64,000 nt of DNA from Alphaproteobacteria bacterium LSUCC0396 (GCA_041228345.1 CP166131.1:1667001-1731000), one strand, 5' to 3'. Positions 43,577-52,619 are shown, numbered from the stretch's first letter. Notes: generated from the sequence alone by a model not told the origin. Program-made: numbers and translations.

Positions 43577-44067
43577 TCAATCGGCAATTGGCCGGTTTCT
43601 CGTGCCCAGTAAAGATAAACCGCAAGACAGGCGATAATCAGCAGATATAACGGGACGCGCGTAACGGTCTGATCGCGTTCTGGCGGGCGAAGATTTTCGG
43701 TGGTGATTATGTCGTCTGGACTGTGATAATCGGTGATCGGTGCCGCTGATTGCATCAGATCAGCTGGATTGATCGCGCAATCACACAAAGGGCAGACTAA
43801 ATCAACAATCGCAGGATCAGGCAACGGATCGGGGACGCTGATCGGATTTCTGCAGCTCGGGCAGTCAAAAATATCCATCTTGGCAAGCCGCGCTCGTTTG
43901 GTTCCGGTCGCGCGATTATGATCAAGACCGAATTGCGCATTACAACTGTGACAGGCAATTGCCACAGTTCTGCCATCTGCCTCCGCTGCGGCAATTGCGC
44001 TTTGTGATAACAGGCAAACACTTCCGCATTGTGGGCAATGACGCATGTTTATATTAAGCTCGCTCAT
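43543..44067 (-). CDS. Zinc-knuckle (MJ0042-type) membrane-anchored protein
   Basis: A 174-residue protein with two Cys4 zinc-ribbon units: CPQCGSVC...CHSC (residues about 11-43), which resembles the MJ0042 finger with a conserved GRTVAIAC spacing, and CPSC...CPLC (about 66-95). A single membrane helix LLIIACLAVYLYWA follows near residue 145, so the fingers face the cytoplasm. Its 3' end overlaps the convergent dehydrogenase gene by 34 bp. GGAG is 9 nt before the ATG at 44067; the 44073 start is an alternative. The role is unknown. Confidence 0.7.
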   Translation of the reverse strand: MSELNINMRHCPQCGSVCLLSQSAIAAAEADGRTVAIACHSCNAQFGLDHNRATGTKRARLAKMDIFDCPSCRNPISVPDPLPDPAIVDLVCPLCDCAINPADLMQSAAPITDYHSPDDIITTENLRPPERDQTVTRVPLYLLIIACLAVYLYWARETGQLPIDQWLKDFGITS

Positions 44068-44268
44068 TATCATCTGCTCCGCGTCAGCTAAACATCAGCT
44101 TATTATAATTGCCGCCGGTCATTAGGTCGACCACAGCACCTGATCCCGATCAATGGTAACAAACAATTTAATGCGCATCATCAGGCAATTTTAACTATTT
44201 TTGTCAGAACCTTAGGGCCGTTTATATTCTGGGTCTATGCGACCAGTGTCAAACATTCACCGTCAAGT

Positions 44269-44877
44269 CTATAACGCGCGTCCGTTCAGCTGTTTTGCCA
44301 ACTGATTAATAATGGTCTCAATGTTCGGCAGATGAGGATTTAAACGCTGGGCAGCACGATAAGCCTGCAAGCCGCCTTGCAGGTCGCCAGCCCGCACCCG
44401 AATCATACCCAATCCCGAAAGCGCTCCGAAATGGCGCGGCTCTAGCGTGATAACTTGCAAAATATCACGTGCTGATCCATCGTCATTGCCACGAAAAAAC
44501 CGGACAGTGGCACGTTTATTCCACGCTTCGGCAAAGCTCGGTTGGCGTGCAATGATCGCGCTAAAAGCCGCTTCGGCTTCGTCAAGGCGACCAGCATTCA
44601 TCAAATTGATGCCATTTGCCATCTGACCATTGATGAGCGAATTATCCGGAAATTTAGTCCATCTTGCCCATATTTCGCGCTCATAATTTGCCGCCTTGGC
44701 TGGCGATATGCTGGTTTGCAAGGCAGCGAAAAGTCCGTCCAGCTTTGGGTCATGCTGGTCGGCGCCAACAATTGGGCTAAACAGGGCAATGGTTACAAAC
44801 ACTATCACCTGTCGCCAGCATAATTTTGCCCAGTATATTTTCGTAAGGTCTATGTTGGGTCGAACATACATCATCAT
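44269..44877 (-). CDS. TPR-repeat periplasmic protein
   Basis: A 202-residue protein with a signal segment after a 20-residue basic leader (QVIVFVTIALFSPIVGA-DQ). Tetratricopeptide repeats follow (about residues 85-195: NLMNAGRLDEAEAAFSAIIA, AWNKRATVRFF, ALSGLGMIRVRAGDLQGGLQ). TPR domains make protein contacts, so this is probably an envelope-assembly or scaffold protein. Three adjacent ATGs exist; the longest is given. It has no operon partner: a 195-bp gap follows and a 149-bp gap precedes it. Confidence 0.78.
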   Translation of the reverse strand: MMMYVRPNIDLTKIYWAKLCWRQVIVFVTIALFSPIVGADQHDPKLDGLFAALQTSISPAKAANYEREIWARWTKFPDNSLINGQMANGINLMNAGRLDEAEAAFSAIIARQPSFAEAWNKRATVRFFRGNDDGSARDILQVITLEPRHFGALSGLGMIRVRAGDLQGGLQAYRAAQRLNPHLPNIETIINQLAKQLNGRAL

Positions 44878-45026
44878 AGCTTACCGCGTGATTATTTGAT
44901 TGCCAAGCCGAAGGCGTGGGTGCGTGGCATCGTTATTTTGTTACAAATCCTAATTGAGATAAAATTAACGCGTTACGAAGCAGATTTTTATTTGCATCGA
45001 TTCTTTAAGGGGTTTGGTGGGAGATA

Positions 45027-45386
45027 TTGTTTGGGTCATCTGATTTTTTAACGACGCTGGTTCCGTTTATGCGTTCTTATCGGCGTGGCGTGTTGTTAGC
45101 TTGCCGGTGTGGCATTATGACCGATGTGGCAGCCGCGGACAGGCTTGATAAACCATTGAAGGCAGCATTGCAGGCAACCATGATCCGCTTCATTGATAAC
45201 GCGTCAGATGATGATGGCGGGTTTCGCTATATTGATCGACAAAGCGGAAAATTAATCACCGCTTATCCCGGCGCAATCCATCCAAAAATCATTCCGGTTG
45301 GATCGAATTATTTTCTTTGTATTGATACAATGGCGGCAAATGGGACGCTGCGGCTTGTTGTTTTTCTGGTTCGTGAAGGGCGCTAG
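45027..45386 (+). CDS. Conserved-looking small protein of unknown function
   Basis: A 119-residue protein that I do not recognise. TTG is the likely start, since GGTGGGAG stands 5 nt before it; the first ATG lies 42 bp later (MRSYRRG) without a ribosome site. It has a positively charged N-terminal half, one cysteine pair in LLACRCG, then a compact domain with IDNASDDDGGFRYIDR and GSNYFLCIDTMAANG. No signal peptide or membrane helix is clear. Confidence 0.55.
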   Translation: MFGSSDFLTTLVPFMRSYRRGVLLACRCGIMTDVAAADRLDKPLKAALQATMIRFIDNASDDDGGFRYIDRQSGKLITAYPGAIHPKIIPVGSNYFLCIDTMAANGTLRLVVFLVREGR

Positions 45387-45588
45387 GGCCAGATGGTTGT
45401 TGATGTAATCATCGTGTAACAGCAATTAACCAAATTGGTGGAACCGATCAAATTCCATCAAAAACAGCCTTTGAACAAATACAACAGGCTGGCAGAATGC
45501 TGCTAATTAAGAATTTGCTCAAATTGAAATCTTACATGCGGGCATTTTTGCGGTAATCGAGCACAGTTTTTTAGCGGTTTATTGCTGG

Positions 45589-45990
45589 CTAGCTTTGCCG
45601 CCATTGGAGGCCGCTAAACCGCCAGCCATTTATGTGACCTCGTTGCTGATGGGCATCAAGATCGCCCTCAAATCCGTCACTGATGTTGATTACGCTCTTG
45701 TAGCCGGCCGCCAGTGCGGCATTGCCCGCTGCCAAAGATCGCACCCCCGATCTGCATAGCATCAGCACGCAAGTGTCGTCCGGGACTGCGGCAGCCAAAT
45801 CTTCGATGAAACGTGGGTTCGCCGTGCCATCAACGCCGACCCATTCAATGAGAATCGGTTGCCGGTCAAGATCATCCAGATTGGTGATACCAACAAAATG
45901 CCACTCGGCACGGGTGCGCACATCAACAAGCTGGGCGTCTGGGTTCTGGGCCAAATGAGCCCAAGCCTCGGCGGCGGTCATCTCCAACAT
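45589..45990 (-). CDS. Single-domain rhodanese
   Basis: A 133-residue sulfurtransferase-like protein with QLVDVRTRAEWHFVG and the active loop LCRSGVRS, whose catalytic cysteine is residue 79; ISDGFEG follows. The ATG at 45990 has AGGA 8 nt upstream; a longer frame from 46059 is not supported. No signal peptide is present, so it is cytoplasmic. It may take sulfane sulfur generated by the sox system or by cysteine metabolism. It is divergent from acuI over 196 bp. Confidence 0.87.
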   Translation of the reverse strand: MLEMTAAEAWAHLAQNPDAQLVDVRTRAEWHFVGITNLDDLDRQPILIEWVGVDGTANPRFIEDLAAAVPDDTCVLMLCRSGVRSLAAGNAALAAGYKSVINISDGFEGDLDAHQQRGHINGWRFSGLQWRQS

Positions 45991-46186
45991 GGTAAAAATC
46001 CTGCAACAAACGGTAAGATGTTTATTATTAGCCAAAGGATCATTGATGCCAAGCCTCAATTGATTAGGGCCAGCGGCTCTAGCATAGAGGTTTGACGCCA
46101 GCTTGATTAGGGCTGTTTGGCATCGGTGAAAAATGCTATTGAAAATTTGTCAGATAATCACATCAGATACATATAGGAGCAACGCC

Positions 46187-47185
46187 ATGTCTAGTTTTAG
46201 AGCCCTTATGGTGCATCGCGGCGAAGATAAATCTATAAGTCATGAAATGACAGATTTGCGGCATGATGATTTGCCTGCAGATGGTGATGTTCTGGTGGCA
46301 ATCAAATATTCAACGGTCAATTACAAGGACGGTCTATGCCTGTCGGGCAAGGGCGGGTTGGTGCGAAACTATCCGCATGTTCCGGGCATTGATTTTGCCG
46401 GTGAAGTGGTCAGCAGTGCCGACAAGCGTTACAAGGCGGGCGATCTTGTGGTGCTGACGGGATGGCGGGTTGGCGAGGTATGGTGGGGCGGTTACGCGCA
46501 ATTTGCCAAGGTGCGCGCCGACTGGCTGGTGCCGCTTGCAGATGGGTTGGATTGCCAGCAGGCAATGGCGATCGGTACCGCCGGTGTCACTGCGATGCTA
46601 TCGGTTCTGGCGCTTGAAAATGCAGGGATTACGCCAGATCGCGGGCCGGTGCTGGTTACTGGTGCTGCTGGCGGTGTTGGCTCGCTTGCAACAGCATTGC
46701 TGGCCGTGCGCGGCTATCACGTTACCGCGGTAACGGGCCGGCCTGAAACGGCTGATTATCTGCGGGGGCTTGGTGCCAGCGATATTCTGCCGCGGGCTGA
46801 GATGCTGGACGGCGGTGGGCGGCCGCTGGAATCGGAAAGCTGGGCCGGATGTGTCGACTCGGTTGGTAGCGCAATATTGGCAAGAGCCCTTGCCCAGATG
46901 CAATATGGCGGTGCAGTGGCGACGGTCGGGCTTGCTGGTGGTGCTGACCTGCCAACAACGGTAATTCCATTTATTATCCGCGGCGTGTCGCTATTGGGAA
47001 TCGATTCGGTAATGGCGGCGTATGATCGCCGGGTTGCGGCGTGGCAGCGTCTTGCAAGCGATTTGCCAACGGCGCAGATCGCAGCAACCATGTCGGTGAT
47101 CGGGCTTGGCGAGGTGCCAGCGGCAGGTGCCGATATTCTGGCGGGCAAGGTTATGGGCCGATTGGTTGTTGATGTAAATGCCTAG
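46187..47185 (+). CDS. acuI: Acryloyl-CoA reductase AcuI (YhdH/YhfP-type quinone oxidoreductase)
   Basis: A 332-residue medium-chain reductase without zinc ligands. It has FRALMVHRGEDKS at the start, STVNYKDGLCLSGKG, the NADP motif TGAAGGVGSLATALL (about residue 160) and PFIIRGVSLLGIDS, all typical of AcuI/YhdH. AcuI turns acryloyl-CoA to propionyl-CoA, the step that detoxifies and assimilates DMSP-derived acrylate. AGGAG stands 6 nt before the ATG. The gene directly downstream is a DMSP lyase, which strongly supports this role over a generic quinone reductase. Confidence 0.92.
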   Translation: MSSFRALMVHRGEDKSISHEMTDLRHDDLPADGDVLVAIKYSTVNYKDGLCLSGKGGLVRNYPHVPGIDFAGEVVSSADKRYKAGDLVVLTGWRVGEVWWGGYAQFAKVRADWLVPLADGLDCQQAMAIGTAGVTAMLSVLALENAGITPDRGPVLVTGAAGGVGSLATALLAVRGYHVTAVTGRPETADYLRGLGASDILPRAEMLDGGGRPLESESWAGCVDSVGSAILARALAQMQYGGAVATVGLAGGADLPTTVIPFIIRGVSLLGIDSVMAAYDRRVAAWQRLASDLPTAQIAATMSVIGLGEVPAAGADILAGKVMGRLVVDVNA

Positions 47186-47307
47186 GCTAGGGCCGATGGC
47201 TGTGCCGCGATCGCCAATGATAAAATGATTGCCATATCGCAATTTTAGCGTTTAGCTGAGGCAAAGATCAGGCCAATCTGCTTGGCAATAGTGGCAAGGA
47301 GGCGGCG

Positions 47308-48636
47308 ATGGATAAAACCATTATTGGCTCAAACCGAAAAATCGACCCTAGCCGGCGGGTGCATCTTAAAGCTGATTTAACACCAGATGATAATGATCGT
47401 GTCGAGATTGGCCCGACCGCAGTGGCCTTTGATGAGTGGCACGCTGCCGGCATCAGCCCGCCCGATCTTCCCGCTTTGAGATCATATCGATTGTCACGCT
47501 TGCAAGCGCAAATCCGCCAGCATGATTGTGCCGGTTTGCTGTTGTTTGATCCGTTGAATATTCGCTATGCCAGTGATTGCACTAATATGCAGCTTTGGAT
47601 TGCGCATAATCCGGCACGGGCGGTGTTTGTGCCGCCTGAGGGCAAGATGATCTTGTGGGATTTTCATAATTGTGAGCATCTTTCGGCGCATCTGCCACTG
47701 ATCGGTGAATTGCGCGGTGGTGCCAGTTTTTTCTATTTTGAAACCGGCGACCATACTGCGCGGGCGGCCAAGGATTTCGCCACTCAGATTGTCGATTTGA
47801 TGGCGCATCACGCTGGCACAAATAAACGCTTGGCGGTCGACCGGATCGAGCATGTTGGCTATGCCGCATTAACTGATCTTGGGGTCGAGGTGCTAGAAGG
47901 CCAAGTACTGACCGAACATGCACGCTCGATCAAGAATGATAATGAATTAAACGCGATGCGATGCGCCATTCATACGTGTGAGCGGGCGGTTGATGAAATG
48001 CGCGAAATCATGCGCCCGGGGCTGAGCGAGACTGAATTATGGGCGGCATTACATGCTGGCAATATCAAACGCGGCGGTGAATGGATTGAAACGCGGATTT
48101 TGGCATCGGGCCCGCGCACCAATCCGTGGTTTCAGGAATGTGGGCCGCGCATTATGCAGACCGGCGATCTGATGGCCTTTGATACTGACCTTGTCGGCAC
48201 ATATGGCTATTGCTGCGATATTTCACGGACATGGATCGTGGGTGATGCTGTGCCAACTGACCGGCAAAAGCATCTTTACCAGATTGCCTATGATCATGTG
48301 ATGACAAACATCGGCCTGATCGAGGCCGGCATGAGCTTTGCCGATATGACGCGAATTGCGCACCGCTTGCCAGAGGCGTTTCGCCCGCTGCGCTATGGTG
48401 TATTGGCGCATGGCGTTGGGCTTTGCGATGAATATCCGTCGGTACGCTATCCAGAAGATGTCGAGGCGCATGGCTATGGCGGCAATTTTGAGGTCGGAAT
48501 GACACTTTGTGTCGAGGCCTATGTTGGCGCTGTTGGCGGTGTTGATGGGGTCAAGCTTGAAGAACAGGTGCTTGTCACCGACAGGGGTGCGGTGCCGCTA
48601 TCTACCTATCGGTATGAAGACCAATTCCTAGCCTGA
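47308..48636 (+). CDS. dddP: DMSP lyase DddP (M24 metallopeptidase-like)
   Basis: A 442-residue M24-fold protein that cleaves dimethylsulfoniopropionate to dimethyl sulfide and acrylate. It shares DddP-specific strings: RKIDPSR, DNDRVEIGPT, FDPLNIRYASD, NMQLWIAHNP, RGGEWIETRILASGPRTNP. The family metal ligands all appear: Asp292, Asp294, Asp304, His368, Glu403 and Glu418, with the same spacing I recall for the Roseobacter enzyme (295/297/307/371/406/421). Asp374 matches the proposed catalytic base. AGGAGG precedes the ATG. It lies 122 bp after acuI, forming a complete DMSP-to-propionyl-CoA pair. Confidence 0.95.
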   Translation: MDKTIIGSNRKIDPSRRVHLKADLTPDDNDRVEIGPTAVAFDEWHAAGISPPDLPALRSYRLSRLQAQIRQHDCAGLLLFDPLNIRYASDCTNMQLWIAHNPARAVFVPPEGKMILWDFHNCEHLSAHLPLIGELRGGASFFYFETGDHTARAAKDFATQIVDLMAHHAGTNKRLAVDRIEHVGYAALTDLGVEVLEGQVLTEHARSIKNDNELNAMRCAIHTCERAVDEMREIMRPGLSETELWAALHAGNIKRGGEWIETRILASGPRTNPWFQECGPRIMQTGDLMAFDTDLVGTYGYCCDISRTWIVGDAVPTDRQKHLYQIAYDHVMTNIGLIEAGMSFADMTRIAHRLPEAFRPLRYGVLAHGVGLCDEYPSVRYPEDVEAHGYGGNFEVGMTLCVEAYVGAVGGVDGVKLEEQVLVTDRGAVPLSTYRYEDQFLA

Positions 48637-48720
48637 GCGGATAGGCATCCTAATAGCGCGCCACCATAAGTCAGACCAGCAGAGGCAATAGCTAAAGAGG
48701 GATTATCGGCAAAGCTGTTA

Positions 48721-49263
48721 TTAAAGGTCTTTAACAACACCAATATGTGGAAGATTGCGACCTTGTTGGGCAAAATCAATGCCATAGCCAATGACAAATG
48801 CGTCTGGAATGTCAAAGCCAACCCAATCGACATTCACATCAACTTCGCGCCGAGACGGTTTATTCAACAGCGTGCAGATCGACAGGCTTTTTGGTGATCG
48901 TGTCATTAAGATTTTTTGCACTTGCGACAAGGTATGGCCGGTGTCGACAATATCCTCGACAATCAGGACATCGCGGTTTTTGATCGGGGTTTCGAGATCT
49001 TGAATGATTCGCACCTGACGGGATGAAACCGTGTCATTACCGTAAGACGAAACGGTCATGAAATCAACCTCGACGGGAAGCGCCAACCGGCGCACAAGAT
49101 CGGCAATAAACACAAATGACCCGCGTAATAGCCCGACGACAACCAACTGTTCGGTGCCTTTGTAATGTTCGGTAATTTGACGGGCAAGATTAATCGTTCG
49201 GGCGGCAATCTCGGCTTCGGTAATCAGAATGTCGATTTCCTGCTGGCTTGATAATACGGTCAT
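48721..49263 (-). CDS. hpt: Hypoxanthine phosphoribosyltransferase
   Basis: A 180-residue purine-salvage enzyme making IMP from hypoxanthine and PRPP. It has the PRPP-binding motif [14 protein letters not shown] (about residues 98-111), [15 protein letters not shown] earlier and DFMTVSSYG, as in bacterial Hpt. It acts in the cytoplasm. Its stop lies 84 bp from the end of the convergent dddP gene. Confidence 0.94.
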   Translation of the reverse strand: MTVLSSQQEIDILITEAEIAARTINLARQITEHYKGTEQLVVVGLLRGSFVFIADLVRRLALPVEVDFMTVSSYGNDTVSSRQVRIIQDLETPIKNRDVLIVEDIVDTGHTLSQVQKILMTRSPKSLSICTLLNKPSRREVDVNVDWVGFDIPDAFVIGYGIDFAQQGRNLPHIGVVKDL

Positions 49264-49454
49264 GCGCTAAGATCACCCCTGTCTTGGCAAGTGGTATTTG
49301 ATTGTTAGATCGGCTGCTTCTTGATGTTACACCGCCGAACGCGCCTCAGTATAATCGTGCTGACGGAAATGGCTATGGCAAATTACGGTGGCGACAATCT
49401 CATTAAGGTTTCGACCATTGAGGTTCTGGCCGATAAATTGAAAAGGAATATTTT

Positions 49455-50324
49455 ATGTCAAAAGTTGCATTTCTGGGTATGGGTGTCATGGGCTATCCGA
49501 TGGCAGGTCATATCGCAGCTGCTGGTCACGACGTGACCGTTTATAACCGGACACCAGCTAAAGCCGAGGCGTGGGCTGGCCAGCATGGTGGCGCTTTCGC
49601 GCTGACCCCGGCTGCCGCTGCTAGGGACGCTGATTTCGTGTTCTGCTGTGTTGGTGATGATCCTGATGTGTTGTCAGTTGCGCTTGGTGATGAGGGCGCA
49701 ATTCCGGCAATGAAGAATGGCGCGGTCTTTATTGATAATAGCACTGTTTCGGCCGATGTCGCGCGGCAGGTTTATTCAGCTGCCAAGGCGGCGAGTATCT
49801 CCTCGCTGGATGCACCGGTTTCTGGTGGTCAGGCAGGTGCTGAAAATGGCAAATTGACGGTGATGGTTGGCGGTGATGATGCGGCGTTTGCGGTGGCGCT
49901 TCCGCTGATGGAATGCTATGGAGCGCGGGTTGTCCATATGGGTGATGCTGGCAAAGGTCAGCAAGCCAAGATGGTCAATCAAATCTGCATTGCCGGTCTG
50001 GTTCAGGCGCTGTCTGAGGGGCTTAGCTTTGCGATGGATGCGGGCCTCGACACGGATAAATTGCTTGAGGCGATTTCAGGGGGTGCCGCGCAATCATGGC
50101 AGATGGTTAATCGCGGCGAAACCATGGTCAAGGGCGAGTTTGATTTTGGCTTTGCCGTCGACTGGATGCGCAAGGATTTGCGGATTTGTCTGGAAGAGGC
50201 GAAGCGCAATGGGGCGTCCTTGCCGGTAACTGAAATTGTTGCCGGATATTACGCCGAGCTTAGTGCCGATGGCTATGGCCGCAATGATACCTCAAGCCTG
50301 ATCCGCCGGTTGCGGCAGGGCTAG
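49455..50324 (+). CDS. Beta-hydroxyacid dehydrogenase (2-hydroxy-3-oxopropionate reductase / 3-hydroxyisobutyrate dehydrogenase type)
   Basis: A 289-residue NAD(P)-dependent enzyme, the most canonical of the three family members in this window. It has GMGVMGYPMAGH, then DAPVSGGQAGAENGKLTVMVGG and the catalytic Lys in AKMVNQIC; YAELSADGYGRNDTSSLIR is typical near the end. AAAGGA is just upstream of the ATG. It reduces tartronate semialdehyde or oxidises 3-hydroxyisobutyrate; which one is undecided. A strong terminator follows. Confidence 0.92.
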   Translation: MSKVAFLGMGVMGYPMAGHIAAAGHDVTVYNRTPAKAEAWAGQHGGAFALTPAAAARDADFVFCCVGDDPDVLSVALGDEGAIPAMKNGAVFIDNSTVSADVARQVYSAAKAASISSLDAPVSGGQAGAENGKLTVMVGGDDAAFAVALPLMECYGARVVHMGDAGKGQQAKMVNQICIAGLVQALSEGLSFAMDAGLDTDKLLEAISGGAAQSWQMVNRGETMVKGEFDFGFAVDWMRKDLRICLEEAKRNGASLPVTEIVAGYYAELSADGYGRNDTSSLIRRLRQG

Positions 50325-50345
50325 TCAAAATCTGTTGGAATCGAA

Positions 50346-50372
50346 TAAGGCCGGGAACTCCCGGCCTTTTTT
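50346..50372 (+). terminator. Terminator after the 49455 dehydrogenase
   Basis: AAGGCCGGG and CCCGGCCTT (9-bp perfect arms) around AACT, followed by T6. It is the strongest GC-stem terminator in this part of the window. Confidence 0.92.
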
Positions 50373-50376
50373 ATAG

Positions 50377-50421
50377 CGTTGATTCTTAAAACGTTGATCC
50401 TTAGTGCGTTGATTCTGGTGG
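50377..50421. repeat. 15-bp tandem repeat, three copies
   Basis: CGTTGATTCTTAAAA, CGTTGATCCTTAGTG and CGTTGATTCTGGTGG start at 50377, 50392 and 50407, an exact 15-bp period with an 8-of-9 or better conserved core CGTTGATYC. It lies between a terminator and the 3' end of the convergent gabD gene, so a regulatory role is unlikely; local duplication is the simplest reading. Confidence 0.7.
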
Positions 50422-50446
50422 ATAGTTTTTGACGTGGTGGCGGTAA

Positions 50447-51898
50447 TTACACGCCGATACAGACAAATTTAATCTCTAGAAACTCATCAATGCCATATTT
50501 CGACCCTTCACGGCCAAGGCCGGAATTCTTGACCCCGCCAAACGGGCCAACCTCGGATGAGAAAATGCCTGTGTTGGCCGCGACAATGCCATATTCCAAT
50601 GCCTCACTGACGCGGAACAGGCGCGATGCATTTTCGGTAAACAGATAGGCAGCAAGGCCAAATTCAGTGTCATTTGCCGCTTCGATGGCTTCGGCTTCAT
50701 CGGTAAATCTGAACAGGCCAGCGACTGGACCAAAGGTTTCCTCGCGGAACATCCGCATCGACGTGTTCATGTTTGTCAGGACTGTTGGCTCAAAAAATGT
50801 GCCGCCAAGATCATGTGGCTTGCCGCCGGTTAATGCCGTCGCCCCTTTTGCCAGCGCATCCTCAACATGGGCTGACACTTTTTCAAACCCCTGCTGATCA
50901 ATTAACGGACCCTGTTCAACACCATCCTCAAGGCCGTTGCCGACCCGCATCGCGGCCGATTTTTCGGCGAGACGCTTGGCGAATTCATCATAGATTCCAT
51001 CTTGAACGAAAATCCGGTTTGCACAGACGCAAGTCTGCCCCGCATTGCGGTATTTTGACATCATCGCGCCTTCGACAGCAACGTCAAGATTGGCATCATC
51101 AAACACCAGCAATGGCGCGTTACCGCCAAGCTCAAGGCTCATTTTCTTTACCGTATCAGCGCTCTGGCGCATCAGGATACGGCCGACTTCGGTCGATCCG
51201 GTAAAGGTCATTTTGCGGATACGGCTGTCGCTGCAAAGCGCCTGACCAATCGCCGGCGCATCGAGGCCAGTGACGATGTTCATTACCCCTGCCGGAATAC
51301 CGGCGCGGGTTGCAAGTTCGGCAAGCGCCAGCGCAGATAGCGGGGTTTGCTCGGCCGGTTTCAACACACAAGCACATCCCGCGGCAATGCCGGGGGCAAC
51401 TTTTCGGGTAATCATCGCAATTGGAAAATTCCACGGCGTGATGGCACCAAAAACGCCGATCGGCTGTTTGAATGTCAGCAGGCGTTTGTCGGCCTGCGGG
51501 CTTTCCATGACATCGCCACAAACCCGGCGCGCTTCTTCACCAAACCAGTCAATAAAGCTGGATCCATAGGCAATTTCTCCTTTTGCTTCGGCCAAAGGCT
51601 TGCCCATTTCAGTGGTAAGGATCATCGCCAGATCATCGGTGTTTTCGACCACCAGATCATACCAGCGCCGCAAAATCATTGCGCGGGTTTTGGCCGGCGT
51701 AGCTGCCCAGGCTTTTTGCGCTGGAACAGCAGCATCAATCGCCGCAGTAATGGCACCGGCGCCAAGATCGGCAACCTCGGCAATCAGGCTGCCATCGGCC
51801 GGATTATGAACACCAAAAACGCGGCCATCTTCGGCGCTAACCCATGCGCCATTGATATAGGCCTCAGTGCGAAGAAGTGACGGATCCTTTAATTTCAT
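50447..51898 (-). CDS. gabD: NAD(P)-dependent succinate-semialdehyde dehydrogenase
   Basis: A 483-residue aldehyde dehydrogenase. It opens KDPSLLRTEAYINGAW, typical of GabD, with the glutamate LELGGNAPLLVFDDA and the nucleophile Cys in NAGQTCVCANR. It oxidises succinate semialdehyde (or a similar semialdehyde) to the acid. The ATG at 51898 has GGAGG 8 nt upstream; an upstream 51949 start would add 17 residues without such a site. It stands alone with no gabT nearby. Confidence 0.9.
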   Translation of the reverse strand: MKLKDPSLLRTEAYINGAWVSAEDGRVFGVHNPADGSLIAEVADLGAGAITAAIDAAVPAQKAWAATPAKTRAMILRRWYDLVVENTDDLAMILTTEMGKPLAEAKGEIAYGSSFIDWFGEEARRVCGDVMESPQADKRLLTFKQPIGVFGAITPWNFPIAMITRKVAPGIAAGCACVLKPAEQTPLSALALAELATRAGIPAGVMNIVTGLDAPAIGQALCSDSRIRKMTFTGSTEVGRILMRQSADTVKKMSLELGGNAPLLVFDDANLDVAVEGAMMSKYRNAGQTCVCANRIFVQDGIYDEFAKRLAEKSAAMRVGNGLEDGVEQGPLIDQQGFEKVSAHVEDALAKGATALTGGKPHDLGGTFFEPTVLTNMNTSMRMFREETFGPVAGLFRFTDEAEAIEAANDTEFGLAAYLFTENASRLFRVSEALEYGIVAANTGIFSSEVGPFGGVKNSGLGREGSKYGIDEFLEIKFVCIGV

Positions 51899-52040
51899 TT
51901 TATCGGCCTCCAATGCCGCTAGACGATCGGTAAATCTTTTGGAACGCATGAGAGACCAGCTGGCCTGCGCCCTATGTGGTTAATTAGCATCATTTATAGC
52001 CGGCTTACAATCTACGAAAACAGATGATCCGGGCAATTGG

Positions 52041-52619
52041 TCACATGGACGGCAATGGATGGCTGTGCATATCAATAAACGGCGCGCCCGCGGCACCAAG
52101 CCTGTGCGCCCGCCCAACCTCGACATAATGGCGGGCAATACGGCGGTTATTGGCAATTTCATCGGCTGTCAGATCGCGCATCTTGCGCGCCGGGCGTCCG
52201 CCCCACAGCTCGCCAGCGGGAATCCGTTTTCGCGGTGTCAGCATGCCGCCAGCAGCCAACATACCGTCAGACTCGATAACCGCGCCATCCATTACGATTG
52301 ACCCCATCCCGACAAAGGCATGGTCATGTAAATGACACGCATGGACAAGCGCGCTATGGCCAATATTCACATTATTGCCGATGATCGTTGGAAAATCGCG
52401 GCTGTTAATGTGAACGCAGCTATTATCCTGAATATTGGTGCCCTCACCAACGGTAATGAAATTATTATCACCACGCAAAGTCACCTGATGCCAGATGGTG
52501 CTGTTCTTGCCGATGCGCACCGCGCCAACGACTGCAGCGGTCTCGGCGATATAAGCACTATCATCGATTTCCGGGTGATGATCTAAAAAAGGGGCAATAT
52601 AGGCTTTTCGGCCAGTCAT
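52041..52619 (-). CDS. Gamma-class carbonic anhydrase family protein
   Basis: A 192-residue left-handed beta-helix (hexapeptide repeat) protein. It has hexapeptide-like rungs IGKNSTIWHQVTLRG, VGEGTNIQDNSCVHIN and NVNIGHSALVHACHLHDH, whose His residues match the zinc triad of gamma carbonic anhydrases. It forms a trimer. A simple carnitine-operon-type or bacterial gamma-CA role is possible. AGAGGA stands 7 nt before the ATG. Confidence 0.88.
   Translation of the reverse strand: MTGRKAYIAPFLDHHPEIDDSAYIAETAAVVGAVRIGKNSTIWHQVTLRGDNNFITVGEGTNIQDNSCVHINSRDFPTIIGNNVNIGHSALVHACHLHDHAFVGMGSIVMDGAVIESDGMLAAGGMLTPRKRIPAGELWGGRPARKMRDLTADEIANNRRIARHYVEVGRAHRLGAAGAPFIDMHSHPLPSM

Noticed and set aside
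48606-48833. Minus-strand frame of 75 codons between dddP and hpt
   Set aside because: It overlaps the hpt coding end in another frame and has no start signal.
49321-49536. Plus-strand frame of 71 codons before the 49455 dehydrogenase
   Set aside because: It begins at a TTG without ribosome site and runs into the dehydrogenase in another frame. Considered as a leader but not supported.
50377-50421. Possible CRISPR or other array
   Set aside because: Repeats are only 15 bp with no spacers; simple tandem duplication.
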